Below are positions 1-8,884 of a DNA stretch of 64,000 bases, piece after piece (the stretch's first letter is position 1; each line of letters begins with the position of its first letter). The notes below the pieces were generated by a model. It made no database searches. It was given only the letters and a program-made list of their open reading frames with translations, and had not been told where the DNA came from. The stretch spans positions 1-64,000 of the forward strand of contig JANRID010000073.1 of assembly GCA_033765305.1 (NCBI GenBank). Reading direction: 5' to 3'. The DNA is from RDXT01 sp033765305. Its GTDB lineage: Bacteria; Bacteroidota; Bacteroidia; J057. Made by a program: the position numbers and the translations under genes.

Positions 1-1735
1 GCACCGCCGAGGGGCCGAAGTTCCAGAGGTAGGTGTCGGCGGGGTCGCCGGCGGGCACGAAGGTGAAGCTGTTGCCCGGGAAGCACTGGTTGGCCTCCGG
101 CTCGATGGACACCGAAGGCCGCGCAAAGACCGTCACCGGCTTGGTGACGAGCGGAGACGGACAGCCATTGTTCGTCACCTGCAGCGTGACATTCCGGACT
201 CCGCCCGAAGGCCACACCACTTTATAGGGCCCGATCGTGGAGCCAGGCGCGCTCATATTCTGAGTAAAAGACGCTCCCGGGAAGTTCCAGATAAACGCTG
301 CCGTAGCCGGCGCATTGCCCTGATAGGTAAATACAGCCGTATCTCCCTCGCAGACATCATCGGGGCCGGTAAAGACCGCAGCAGGGAGCAGGTTTACCTG
401 AATGGTCTGGGACAGGGTGGGGCCCTGGCAGCCGTTTTGCAGAATGCTGAGGCTGATGGTTTTGGGGCCTACGGTATTATATACGGCCTGGAAGGGGCCG
501 GGGCCCGTCCCGAGCAGGATGTCCGGTGCATCGAAATCCCAGCTATATGTGGCGAACGGCGTCGCATTGCCGGTGTACACGATGCCGACCGGCTGGCCCT
601 GGCAGGCCTGCGGAGGCAGGGAGAAGGCCGGCTGGGGAGTCGGTTTGACAATGACGCCTACGGTCGCGGTCCGGGCACAGCCGGCAGGATCCGTTGCGAC
701 GACGGTGTAGAGCGTAGAGGCCGCAGGCGAGACTTGAATGGTGCCGCTGGTAAAGCCGCCCGGTGTCCAGACGAAGGTGTAGCCTGGCGTGGAAGAGAGG
801 TTGGTGGTGAGGGTCGTCGGCTGCCCGGCGCAGATCGAGTCGGGCGATGCCGAAGCGGTCATGACCCCCTGGCCGATGAAGATATCTTCGGAGCTGAGCG
901 TGGCCTGGTTGCCGCAGTTGTCTTCGACCGGGCCTACGAGCGCTACGTTGTAGGTGCCGCTCAAGGTAATGGCCGGCGAGATCACCAGGTCGAACACGTT
1001 TTCAAAGGTGCCTCCTGTGCAGGAGCCGCCGACCACGCCGGTGACTGTGTAAGGACCGCCGGGGCCGGTAATCACAAAATCGGACGGATTGACTGTCGCG
1101 CACTTGACATTTTCCGAAAACTGCACGGTAATATTCGCCGATCCGCAGCTGGTGAGCACGGTATCAAGCGTCGGAGGCACGTTGTCGAAGATGGTCGCGG
1201 TGGATGCGGAGAAGTTGATGCTGTAGCCGGTGGTGCTGCCGGTGAAGTTGCTGACGTTGATCACGTAGGTTTCGCCCGCCAGCACGGGGATTACGGGCTC
1301 GTTCTGGCTGCCGGGAAGGCCATTGGGGCCTGTCGGGCCGGAGGCGCCGGAGTAATTGCAGCTCACCTCGAGCGCGGGAATGTTGAAAATATCCGAGCAG
1401 TTGGCTGTCGTCAGGTTGTACACCGCCCAGTCGTAGTCATTGGAAAGGGTGACCGGGGTAATGGTGAAGGCGACGTTGCCGGAGGTCTGAACCGTGAAGA
1501 TATACCACGTATCATTCCGTTCGCCGCTGCCGAGACAGGAAGGGCCCGAATTGATTTCGTTGGGATTGAGGCCTTCGCCCACATAGGAGTTGGCCTGGGT
1601 ATAAATGTTTTGGCAAACCGGCAGGGCGTTTATGCAGTCCTGCTCCGGCTGGTTGGGGGGCAATTGCGCCCAGGCGGGCAACGACCATATCATAACCATC
1701 CCGGCAAGCAGGGACAGGCGGTATACGTGGTTCAT
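1..1735 (-). CDS. Secreted PKD/Ig-repeat surface protein, C-terminal part beyond window
   Basis: Reading leftward from the ATG at 1735, the frame stays open to the window edge (578 codons), so the C-terminus is missing. The N-terminus MNHVYRLSLLAGMVMIW...AWAQ is a clear signal peptide. The mature protein begins with a cysteine-containing domain (DCINALPVCQNIY), common at the start of large Bacteroidota surface proteins. An Ig-like segment follows at about residues 190-290. Then come PKD-type repeats with the hallmark YSWDFD, FIWNFPG and TYLWNFG motifs. Proteins of this build usually end in a gliding-motility or T9SS sorting domain, which cannot be checked here. Probable role: adhesion or extracellular matrix. 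No partner gene is visible. Confidence 0.85.
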   Translation of the reverse strand, partial: MNHVYRLSLLAGMVMIWSLPAWAQLPPNQPEQDCINALPVCQNIYTQANSYVGEGLNPNEINSGPSCLGSGERNDTWYIFTVQTSGNVAFTITPVTLSNDYDWAVYNLTTANCSDIFNIPALEVSCNYSGASGPTGPNGLPGSQNEPVIPVLAGETYVINVSNFTGSTTGYSINFSASTATIFDNVPPTLDTVLTSCGSANITVQFSENVKCATVNPSDFVITGPGGPYTVTGVVGGSCTGGTFENVFDLVISPAITLSGTYNVALVGPVEDNCGNQATLSSEDIFIGQGVMTASASPDSICAGQPTTLTTNLSSTPGYTFVWTPGGFTSGTIQVSPAASTLYTVVATDPAGCARTATVGVIVKPTPQPAFSLPPQACQGQPVGIVYTGNATPFATYSWDFDAPDILLGTGPGPFQAVYNTVGPKTISLSILQNGCQGPTLSQTIQVNLLPAAVFTGPDDVCEGDTAVFTYQGNAPATAAFIWNFPGASFTQNMSAPGSTIGPYKVVWPSGGVRNVTLQVTNNGCPSPLVTKPVTVFARPSVSIEPEANQCFPGNSFTFVPAGDPADTYLWNFGPSAV

Positions 1736-1812
1736 ACACTCTGCTGTTGTAGGATATTCAGCACACAATTCAGAAGCAAGGGAGAAGCAGCCGGAAACAG
1801 CCCGCAGGGCAA

Positions 1813-2358
1813 TCAGCGGCGGGTCAGTTCGGCGGCAGGGATGGTAAGGGTCACCTCATCCGCAAACCGGCCGGCAAGCGGCGCAGGCACGTTCAGGCCG
1901 AGGTCTGCGAGGTGCAGGGTCACGCTCAGGTCCAGGGTAAACGCAGCAGGTGTGAGCTTGAGCGAGGCGGCGGCGGGCTGGCGCACGGAGCGGTCGTTGG
2001 CGAGGATGGTCACGGGCAGCTGCGGGATGTCCACCTCCTGGGTGCTGCCGTCCTGGAGCGCCCAGGGCGTCAGATCTGCTTCGATGGTCCAGAGGGTGCT
2101 GGAGGCTGCCTCGAAGATCCCCTGCATGACCGGGGCATCGGCAGTGCCATCGGCACGGAGCAGGCTCTCGGCCTTGAATAGCAGGAGCACGCGGCCCGTG
2201 CCGGGCGTAAAGCGGCAGGAAAGCTGCTCGGAGACGAGCGCCGTAGCAGACGAACTGCCGGAGGAGGCGATATGCAGGGTGCCGCGGCCGGCATAGATCT
2301 GGGCCGCTGCCGGCAGTGCCGCAGCCACCAGAATCGCCATCAGACAAATACGGATCAT
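1813..2358 (-). CDS. Small exported protein, possibly YceI-like
   Basis: A 181-residue protein starting MIRICLMAILVAAALPAAAQ, a good signal peptide. A longer upstream in-frame start is possible, but it would bury this signal, so the ATG at 2358 was chosen. The mature part is short beta-strand-like segments. It begins RGTLHIASSGSSSATAL, has a central SLLRADGTADAPVMQGIF stretch, and ends in alternating hydrophobic residues. This layout recalls periplasmic YceI-like lipid-binding barrels, but key motifs are not clear enough to be sure. It stands alone, 77 bp downstream of the start of the PKD-protein gene, on the same strand. Confidence 0.65.
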   Translation of the reverse strand: MIRICLMAILVAAALPAAAQIYAGRGTLHIASSGSSSATALVSEQLSCRFTPGTGRVLLLFKAESLLRADGTADAPVMQGIFEAASSTLWTIEADLTPWALQDGSTQEVDIPQLPVTILANDRSVRQPAAASLKLTPAAFTLDLSVTLHLADLGLNVPAPLAGRFADEVTLTIPAAELTRR

Positions 2359-2498
2359 AACAAACAGATGCTCATCGGTTAATGTCCGGGTAAAAATACA
2401 CTTTTTTTCATGCCTCTCTGCGGATGTGCGCAGGATTTCCGCAGGCAAATCTGCGGATGGCCGGGATTGCACCGGCGAAAGCCGCATCCCGGCCCTGC

Positions 2499-2529
2499 AA
2501 AAAGGCCCTGCCGGTATCCGGCAGGGCCT
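2499..2529 (-). terminator. Rho-independent terminator of rny
   Basis: A perfect 12-bp stem (2503-2514 with 2518-2529, arm AGGCCCTGCCGG) with a 3-nt TAT loop is followed, on the minus strand, by five T (A's at 2499-2503). It lies 22 bp past the rny stop codon. Confidence 0.85.
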
Positions 2530-2550
2530 GCATACGGACGGGCACGTCCC

Positions 2551-4137
2551 TTATTTCGCGTAGGCGACGGCCCGTTTTTCGCGGATCACCGTCACCTTGA
2601 TGTGGCCCGGATACTGCATTTCCTTCATGATCTTCTGGGAGATGTCGAAGGCGAGCTTGTCGGCTTTTTCGTCGCTGACCTTCTCGCTTTCCACGATCAC
2701 CCGCAGCTCGCGGCCGGCCTGGATGGCGTAGGTTTTCATCACGCCATGATAGGACAGGGCGAGGTCTTCGAGGTCTTTGAGGCGCTGGATATAGCTCTCC
2801 ACGATCTCGCGGCGGGCGCCGGGGCGGGAGCCGCTGATGGCGTCGCAGGCCTGGATGATCGGCGAAATGAGGGCCGTCATTTCGATTTCGTCGTGGTGGG
2901 CGCCGATGGCGTTGCAGACTTCGGGGCCTTCGCCGAATTTTTTGGCCAGCTCCATGCCGAGCAGGGCGTGGGGCAGCTCGGAGTTTTCCTCGGCCACCTT
3001 GCCGATGTCGTGCAGCAGGCCGGCACGCTTGGCTTTCTTCACATCGAGGCCAAGCTCAGCCGCCATGGTAGCGCAGAGGTTGGCGACTTCGCGCGAGTGC
3101 TTGAGCAGGTTCTGCCCGTAGGAGGAGCGGTACTTCATGCGGCCGACCATGCGGATAAGCTCCGGGCGCAGGCCGTGGATGCCCAGGTCGATGACCGTGC
3201 GCTCACCGGTTTCGATGATTTCCTCCTCGACTTTCTGGGCGGTCTTTTTGACCACTTCCTCGATGCGGGCGGGGTGGATGCGGCCGTCCGTGACGAGCTT
3301 GTGCAGGGAGAGGCGGGCGATTTCGCGGCGCACGGGGTCGAAGCCGGAGAGGATGATGGCCTCCGGGGTGTCGTCCACGATGATTTCGATGCCGGTGGCC
3401 ATTTCGAGGGCCCGGATGTTGCGGCCTTCGCGGCCGATGATGCGGCCTTTGACCTCGTCGTTTTCGAGGGGGAAGACCGTCACCGTATTTTCGATGGCAT
3501 GCTCGGCGGCGGTGCGCTGGATGGTTTCGATGATGATCTTTTTCGCATCCTTGGAAGCCGTGAGCTGGGCTTCCTCGACGATGGTTTTCACATAGGCCGA
3601 GGCTTCGGAGCGGGCCTCTTCCTTGATGGCTTCCATCATCTGGGCACGGGCCTCGTCTGCGGAGAGGCCGGCGAGGGTTTCGAGGTCGCGGATGTGGCGC
3701 TGGCGCAGCTGCTCGACCTCCTCCTGCTTGCGTTCGGCCACTTCGATCTGCTTGGCGAGGTTCTGCTGGAGGGTTTCGGTCTGGGTTTCGAGGTCTTTGA
3801 TCCGCTGGGCGTCTTTCTTGACCTTTTCTTCACGTGCTACCAGGCTCTGCTCGCGCTGTTTCTGCTTGTTCTGCTGCGCATCGAGGGCTTCTTTGCGCTT
3901 GGAGGCGTTTTCTTCGAAGCGCTCCTTGAGCTGCTGGTACTTTTCGTTCGCTTTGGCGAGCTGTTCCTGCTTGATGTTTTCGCCTTTCAGTTCGGCCTGC
4001 TGGATGAGGCTGTCGGCCTTGACCTTGGCTGCTTCGATCAGTCGTGCGTTGGCGGCTGCGAGGAGGTAGCGGTTGACCATGTAGCCGATCAATGCGCCTG
4101 CAAGCAGCCCGATACCAATTCCTGCCAATAATTCCAT
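2551..4137 (-). CDS. rny: Ribonuclease Y
   Basis: Endoribonuclease that starts mRNA decay and is anchored in the inner membrane. The 528-residue protein matches the usual length of about 520. It opens with a transmembrane helix (MELLAGIGIGLLAGALIGYM). A long charged coiled coil follows (about residues 30-200), then a KH RNA-binding domain with GRIIGREGRNIRALE. The HD phosphohydrolase domain carries the metal motif LLHDIGK and the later GAHHDEIE. The start at 4137 is set by the membrane helix; an open extension upstream looks non-coding. It is the last gene of the leftward run pheT - coiled-coil gene - zapA - rny and has its own strong terminator. Confidence 0.96.
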   Translation of the reverse strand: MELLAGIGIGLLAGALIGYMVNRYLLAAANARLIEAAKVKADSLIQQAELKGENIKQEQLAKANEKYQQLKERFEENASKRKEALDAQQNKQKQREQSLVAREEKVKKDAQRIKDLETQTETLQQNLAKQIEVAERKQEEVEQLRQRHIRDLETLAGLSADEARAQMMEAIKEEARSEASAYVKTIVEEAQLTASKDAKKIIIETIQRTAAEHAIENTVTVFPLENDEVKGRIIGREGRNIRALEMATGIEIIVDDTPEAIILSGFDPVRREIARLSLHKLVTDGRIHPARIEEVVKKTAQKVEEEIIETGERTVIDLGIHGLRPELIRMVGRMKYRSSYGQNLLKHSREVANLCATMAAELGLDVKKAKRAGLLHDIGKVAEENSELPHALLGMELAKKFGEGPEVCNAIGAHHDEIEMTALISPIIQACDAISGSRPGARREIVESYIQRLKDLEDLALSYHGVMKTYAIQAGRELRVIVESEKVSDEKADKLAFDISQKIMKEMQYPGHIKVTVIREKRAVAYAK

Positions 4138-4220
4138 ATGAGATGGCGGATTAGGAAAACGGGGATGCGGGCGGATAGCAGCAACGGCGCGTCGGCCATG
4201 CAGGCAGGGCAGGAAGCGGC

Positions 4221-4541
4221 TTACAGATCGTCGGGCACCGGAGCGGCGGGCACAGCGGGCATTATCCGGGCAATCTGCTGCTCCAGCTGAGCAACGGCTT
4301 CGAGGGCTGTATCGAGCTGCTGGGACTGCATCTGCCGGTAGCTGAGGTACTCGGTCATGATGTCCAGGCAGCACATGATGGCGATGTCGAGATCGCCCTG
4401 GGTTTTATACACAGCCTTGAAGGCCCGAATCTTCGCGTTTATAGATTGGGCTGCCTGTTCGATGACAGCCGCCTCTTCACGATCCACGCTGGCCGGAAAC
4501 TGCCGCCCGAATACGGAGACGACGACGGAACGCTTTTCCAA
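4221..4541 (-). CDS. zapA: Cell division protein ZapA
   Basis: A 106-residue ZapA-family protein, which binds and bundles FtsZ at the division ring. The N-terminal strands (RSVVVSVFGRQFPASVDREE) and the helix with AAQSINAKIRAFKAVYKTQGDLDIAIMC are typical of the family. The second half is a long coiled-coil helix ending in a Pro/Ala tail. It sits 83 bp upstream of rny and 26 bp downstream of a small coiled-coil gene, an order I recall as common in Bacteroidota, so co-transcription is likely. The gap to rny was checked for a 6S-like RNA, but 83 bp is too short. Confidence 0.88.
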   Translation of the reverse strand: MEKRSVVVSVFGRQFPASVDREEAAVIEQAAQSINAKIRAFKAVYKTQGDLDIAIMCCLDIMTEYLSYRQMQSQQLDTALEAVAQLEQQIARIMPAVPAAPVPDDL

Positions 4542-4567
4542 TGAGTTCTTCCTGTTGCCAGTTGATG

Positions 4568-4852
4568 CTATTCACCCAAAAAACTCAGACATGCGTCAAT
4601 TTCTTTCAGATACGCGTCGATTCTCGCGCGAAGAGCTTCGCGCTCACGGGGGCTCATCGCAGCAACGGAATCGGGAAGCGCCAGCGGCAATGCAAGCACC
4701 CGGCTCTCCCGCTTGTGCAGCTCCAGCTGGGTTTCGAGCGTCCTGACCCGTTGCTCCAACTCAAGCTTATCTTCCTGAAGCTGAGCAATCCTGCGTTCAG
4801 TCGCCGAAAGCTGTCGCCCTGCTTCCTGCACCCTGCGGACAAGCTCCTCCAT
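4568..4852 (-). CDS. Small coiled-coil protein upstream of zapA
   Basis: A 94-residue, almost wholly helical protein. Residues 1-50 form a heptad-patterned coiled coil (MEELVRRVQEAGRQL, IAQLQEDKLELEQRVRTLE). A linker and a second helix with REREALRARIDAYLKEIDACL follow. It has no signal peptide or membrane segment. Its place directly ahead of zapA, 26 bp apart, and its ZapB-like build suggest a division-ring partner, but this is inference from context. About 160 bp separate it from the pheT stop; that gap contains TTGAC and AT-rich stretches on the minus strand that could hold a promoter. Confidence 0.75.
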   Translation of the reverse strand: MEELVRRVQEAGRQLSATERRIAQLQEDKLELEQRVRTLETQLELHKRESRVLALPLALPDSVAAMSPREREALRARIDAYLKEIDACLSFLGE

Positions 4853-5012
4853 GTAGTATATTCACCAAAATCGACGTGTCTTCCAGTGTTGACGGATCAA
4901 AGAACGTACTCCACTTATCCTTCTGCTTCAAGTCAACGCTTTAAATGTACTAACTTCCAGCCAAATAGCCAAACATCGTCCGCACATTGGCCGGAAGTTG
5001 CGCGGCAACGGC

Positions 5013-7421
5013 TCAGGATGTGCGGATTTCAGCGCCTGCGCCGCGTTTGAGCGCTGCTATCACCTGCTGCATCGCCTGATCCACCTGCTTGTCCGAGAGT
5101 GTCTGGCGGCTGTCCCGCAGTTCGAGCGAAATCAGGTAGCTCTTCTTGCCTTCGGGAATGTTTTTGCCCTGGTACACGTCATGCAGCCGCGCCGACCGGA
5201 TGAGCTCCGGCGCTGCTGCCTGCGCCAGCCGGCGCAGCTCCGCAAACGGCACGCCCCGGTCCAGCAGCAGGCTCAGGTCCCGCTGCACCATCGGATACAG
5301 GGGGATCTCCTGGTACTGGGGATCCGCCGTGCTGTAGCATTCGAGCAGGTATTCCCAGTCCAGCAGCAGATAATATACGTCCTGCCGCAGGTCGTAGCGC
5401 TTCGCCAGCGCGCCGGCGGTCTTGCCGTAGCGCAGCAGCTGCCGCCCGCCGGTGATCACCTGCATGCCGTAGTCGAATTCGGGATCCTCGCATTCGGCCA
5501 GCTCGCCGCTGAGCCCGAACCAGCGCAGAATGCGCTCCGCCTCGCGTGCCACCGTCCCCAGCCCCGAGGCGCCCGGCTTGACCTCCCAGTGCATGGGATG
5601 GCGCAATCCGCTGACAGCCAGTGCCATCCATTCGTGCTCGCGGAATCCGTGCTCCGTGCGGGCATAGGTCTTGCCAAACTCGTACACCGCGAGGTCTTCC
5701 TCCTGCCGGTTCTGGTTGTGGCGCAGGGTCTCCAGCACGCCGTGCAGCATCGACTGCCGCATGATGCCCAGGTCCTCGCTCAGGGGATTGAGCAGGTGTA
5801 CGGCGGATTCGTTGCCCAGGGACTTGCGGGTGAGGGAGTTGTTGAGAATTTCGTAGAAGCCCGCCGCGGAGAGCTGGCTGGCGTAGAGTTCCCGCAGCCG
5901 GAAGCGGTCCTGCCGCTGGCGGAAGACGAGGGTCTGCGACATGAGGGCCGGTATCTCCACGCTGTTGTAGCCGTACACGCGGAGCAGGTCTTCGAGCACA
6001 TCCACATCGCGGTGCACGTCCACGCGGTAGGGCGGCACGAGCAGGTGCAGCAGGTCGCCGCCGGCGTCTTCCTCCACCCCGATCTCCAGGGCGCGGAGGA
6101 TGCCGATGATTTCTTCGCGCGGAATGGCCTTGCCAATGAGGCGGTGTGCCTTGGAGACGGACAGCGCAACCGGTTTCGGGGGGAAATCGGCCAGCCGGAC
6201 GTCGGAAACCTGGGAGGCGGTGCCGCCAGCCACCTGCAGGATCAGGCCTGCGGCGCGGAGGGCTGCCGTGACGGTCATGTTGGGGTCGGCGCCCCGCTCG
6301 AAGCGCCACGAAGAGTCGGTGCTGAGGCCCATGCGGCGGGCGCTGCGGCGCACCGTGCCGGGCTCGAAGTAGGCCGATTCGAGAAAAATGCTCCGGGTCT
6401 CGGCGGTGACGCCCGAATTGAGGCCGCCCATGACGCCGGCAATGCAGAGCGGGCGCTCCGCGTCGCAGATCATCAGGTCCTCGCCAGCCTTGAGCGTGCG
6501 CTCCGTCTGGTCCAGGGTCACGAAGGGCTCGTCGCCGGCTGGGGTGCGCACCACGATCTGCCCGCCCCGGAGCTGGCCGGCGTCAAAGGCGTGCAGCGGA
6601 TGGCCCAGCTCATGGAGGACGTAATTGGTGACGTCCACGATATTGTTGATCGGCCGCAGGCCGATGGCTTCGATGCGCTGCCGGAGCCAGGCGGGGCTTT
6701 CGGCTACGGTGACGCCCTCGATGTGGATGGAGGAATAGCGCTTGCAGCGGCTTCCGTCCTGGATGGAGACCGGAATGGGGTTGGGGCGGCTGAGCGAAGC
6801 GGGGTCGATGCCCGGATCGGGCAGGCGAACCGGCTTGCGGAGCAGGGCCGCCAGATCGCGGGCTACGCCGTAGTGCGAGGCTGCATCCACGCGGTTGGGG
6901 GTGAGCTCCACTTCCAGCACATAGTCTTCCTGGAGGTCGAGCGTGCTGGCGAACGGCGTGCCGGGCACCAGGGCCGGATCCAGCACGAGGATGCCGTCGT
7001 GGCCGGGGCCGAGGCCCAGTTCGTCCTCCGCGCAGATCATGCCGGCGGAGCGCTCGCCGCGGATCTTGCCTTCCTTGATCTCGAAGGCGGCCTCGGGCCC
7101 CTTGCCCCAGGGCTGAAGCGTTGTGCCGATGGTGGCCACGGGCACCTTCTGGCCTGCGGCCACATTCGGCGCGCCGCAGACGATCTGAACCGGCTCGCCC
7201 TGGCCCAGATCCACCTGGCAGATGCGGAGCCGGTCGGCGTTGGGATGCTTCTCCGCCGAGAGCACCTCGCCGACGACCACACCGTCGAGCGATGCGGGCG
7301 CCCCGCCGATGCGCTCCACGCCCGCCACTTCGAGGCCGAGCATGGTAAGGCGTTCCTGCAGTTCGGCAGGGGTATAGTCGAATTCGACGAATTCTTTGAG
7401 CCAGGAATAGAGGATGGTCAT
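5013..7421 (-). CDS. pheT: Phenylalanine-tRNA ligase beta subunit
   Basis: The beta subunit of the cytosolic alpha2-beta2 synthetase that charges tRNA-Phe. At 802 residues it matches the usual size. Order of domains: N-terminal YSWLKEFVEFDYTPAEL; an EMAP/OB tRNA-binding domain around residues 40-150 (KHPNADRLRICQVDLG, VCGAPNV); B3/B4 editing domains in the middle (RSIFLESAYFEPGTVRRSA, STDSSWRFERGADP); B5; a catalytic-like core (LLNPLSEDLGIMRQSMLHG); and a C-terminal ferredoxin-fold anticodon-binding domain (MVQRDLSLLLDRGVPFAELR). pheS is not in the window. The gene probably heads the pheT - coiled coil - zapA - rny run. Confidence 0.97.
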   Translation of the reverse strand: MTILYSWLKEFVEFDYTPAELQERLTMLGLEVAGVERIGGAPASLDGVVVGEVLSAEKHPNADRLRICQVDLGQGEPVQIVCGAPNVAAGQKVPVATIGTTLQPWGKGPEAAFEIKEGKIRGERSAGMICAEDELGLGPGHDGILVLDPALVPGTPFASTLDLQEDYVLEVELTPNRVDAASHYGVARDLAALLRKPVRLPDPGIDPASLSRPNPIPVSIQDGSRCKRYSSIHIEGVTVAESPAWLRQRIEAIGLRPINNIVDVTNYVLHELGHPLHAFDAGQLRGGQIVVRTPAGDEPFVTLDQTERTLKAGEDLMICDAERPLCIAGVMGGLNSGVTAETRSIFLESAYFEPGTVRRSARRMGLSTDSSWRFERGADPNMTVTAALRAAGLILQVAGGTASQVSDVRLADFPPKPVALSVSKAHRLIGKAIPREEIIGILRALEIGVEEDAGGDLLHLLVPPYRVDVHRDVDVLEDLLRVYGYNSVEIPALMSQTLVFRQRQDRFRLRELYASQLSAAGFYEILNNSLTRKSLGNESAVHLLNPLSEDLGIMRQSMLHGVLETLRHNQNRQEEDLAVYEFGKTYARTEHGFREHEWMALAVSGLRHPMHWEVKPGASGLGTVAREAERILRWFGLSGELAECEDPEFDYGMQVITGGRQLLRYGKTAGALAKRYDLRQDVYYLLLDWEYLLECYSTADPQYQEIPLYPMVQRDLSLLLDRGVPFAELRRLAQAAAPELIRSARLHDVYQGKNIPEGKKSYLISLELRDSRQTLSDKQVDQAMQQVIAALKRGAGAEIRTS

Positions 7422-7522
7422 GACGCGGGCCTGAGAAGAAGGGTCAGTAGATCAGGATAATCGGGTGCAAAACAAAGGGAAAAGCGGCAACGGGGCAAGG
7501 ACATCGGCGAAACTTGCTGCCT

Positions 7523-8671
7523 TCAGCGGTCCACCTCGCCCAGCACGATGTCGATGCTGCCGATGATGGCGACGAGGTCGGCGATGAGCACGCCGCGGCC
7601 CAGCTCGGGCAGGACGCTGAGGTTGGAGAAGCTGGGGGCGCGGGCCTTGACGCGGAAGGGGATATCGCTTTTGCCGTCGGCGATGAAGTAGTAGCCCAGC
7701 TCGCCGCGCGGATTTTCGGCGCGGACGTAATATTCCTGCGCTTTGGGGCGGACCTTGGCCGGGCAGAGCGCCCGCGGGTCGAAGTCTTCGGTCCGGGGGT
7801 ACTGATGCTCAAGCCGTTCGAGGCATTGCTCGATGATGCGCACCGACTGGTACACCTCGTCGGCCCGCACCTTGAAGCGGTCCCAGCAGTCGCCGGTGGT
7901 GCCCATTTCGCCCTGGCCGATGGGGATGTCGAATTCCAGTTCCGGATATACCGAGTAGCCGTCCACCTTGCGGAGGTCCCAGCGCAGGCCGGAGCCGCGC
8001 AGCATGGGGCCGGTGCAGCCGTAGCTGAGGGCCGTTTCCAGCGGCAGCACGCCTACGCCCGCCGTGCGGCGGATGAAGATGTCGTTGCCGGTGACGAGCT
8101 GGCCGAGTTCGTCCATCTTGGGCCGGAAATAGCGCAGAAACTCCGCGCAGCGCGTCTCGAAGCCCGGCGGCAGGTCGTAAAACAGGCCGCCGATCCAGAT
8201 ATAGTTGTACAGCATCCGGGCCCCGGAGGCCCATTCCAGCAGGTTCATGATGTGCTCCCGGTCGCGGAAGGTCCACAGAAAAGGCGTCACAGCGCCGATG
8301 TCGAGGGCGTAGGTGCCCAGGGCGATCATGTGCGAGGCGATCCGGTTCAGCTCGCAGACCAGCACGCGGATGTATTCGATGCGTTTGGGAATCTGGTCCT
8401 GGATGCCCAGCATGCGCTCTACCCCCATGACAAAGGCCAGGTTGTTATTCATGGAGGCCAGGTAGTCCATCCGGTCTGTGTAGGGGAGGATCTGGGGGTA
8501 GCTGAGCGCTTCTGCATGCTTCTCGAAGCAGCGGTGCAGATAGCCCAGATGCGGACGGACCTCGAGCACCAGCTCCCCGTCTGTGACGACTTCGAGCCGC
8601 AGGACTCCATGGGTGGAGGGGTGCTGCGGGCCGATGTTGAGGGTCATTTCCTGGGTGCGGGGGGCGGACAT
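7523..8671 (-). CDS. nuoD: NADH-quinone oxidoreductase subunit D (NuoD)
   Basis: The 49-kDa-type subunit of respiratory complex I, on the peripheral arm next to the quinone site. The 382-residue protein shows the family signatures LNIGPQHPSTHGVLRL at the N-terminus, HLGYLHRCFEKHAE, SMNNNLAFVMGVE, the GCTGPMLRGSG segment, and the C-terminal ELGRGVLIADLVAIIGSIDIVLGEVDR. No other nuo gene is nearby: the neighbours are pheT, a cell-wall amidase and a repeat-filled gap. It therefore seems to be a stand-alone copy or a dispersed member of the complex. The start at 8671 gives MSAPRTQEMTLNIGPQHP. Confidence 0.95.
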   Translation of the reverse strand: MSAPRTQEMTLNIGPQHPSTHGVLRLEVVTDGELVLEVRPHLGYLHRCFEKHAEALSYPQILPYTDRMDYLASMNNNLAFVMGVERMLGIQDQIPKRIEYIRVLVCELNRIASHMIALGTYALDIGAVTPFLWTFRDREHIMNLLEWASGARMLYNYIWIGGLFYDLPPGFETRCAEFLRYFRPKMDELGQLVTGNDIFIRRTAGVGVLPLETALSYGCTGPMLRGSGLRWDLRKVDGYSVYPELEFDIPIGQGEMGTTGDCWDRFKVRADEVYQSVRIIEQCLERLEHQYPRTEDFDPRALCPAKVRPKAQEYYVRAENPRGELGYYFIADGKSDIPFRVKARAPSFSNLSVLPELGRGVLIADLVAIIGSIDIVLGEVDR

Positions 8672-8680
8672 GTTTTGCAG

Positions 8681-8884
8681 GGAGTAGGAAGTAGAAAGTA
8701 TGAAGTATCAAGTCGTAAGACTTCGGAATTGGGAGTAGGAAGTATGAAGTATCAAGTCGTAAGACTTCGGAATTGGCTGCGCTGCTGCTTGCTGGCTGCG
8801 TCTTACTACTTGCTACTGACATCTTACTACTTGTGTCTTACTACTTGTGTCTTACTACTTACTACTGACATCTTACTACTACTT
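8681..8884. repeat. Degenerate heptad repeats, site A (amidase / nuoD gap)
   Basis: The whole gap between the amidase stop and the nuoD start is repeat. From 8681 to 8775 there are two near-copies of a ~50-bp unit containing GAAGTATCAAGTCGTAAGAC. From about 8800 to 8884 the complementary-sense words CTTACTACTTG and CTACTGACATCTTACTAC recur. Both halves have a 7-bp period (GAAGTAG, AAAGTAT, GAAGTAT, CAAGTCG, TAAGACT). The second half supplies the amidase stop codon at 8879-8881. Confidence 0.85.

Noticed and set aside
437..2296. Long open frame on the + strand, ~620 codons
   Set aside because: It is the antisense shadow of two exported minus-strand proteins with signal peptides. Its product is Gly/Arg/Ala-rich without domains.
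4138..4220. 6S RNA between zapA and rny
   Set aside because: The gap is 83 bp, too short for 6S RNA, and shows no long closing stem.
4998..7460. Open frame of ~820 codons on the + strand
   Set aside because: Exact antisense of pheT, with low-complexity His/Gln/Ala composition.
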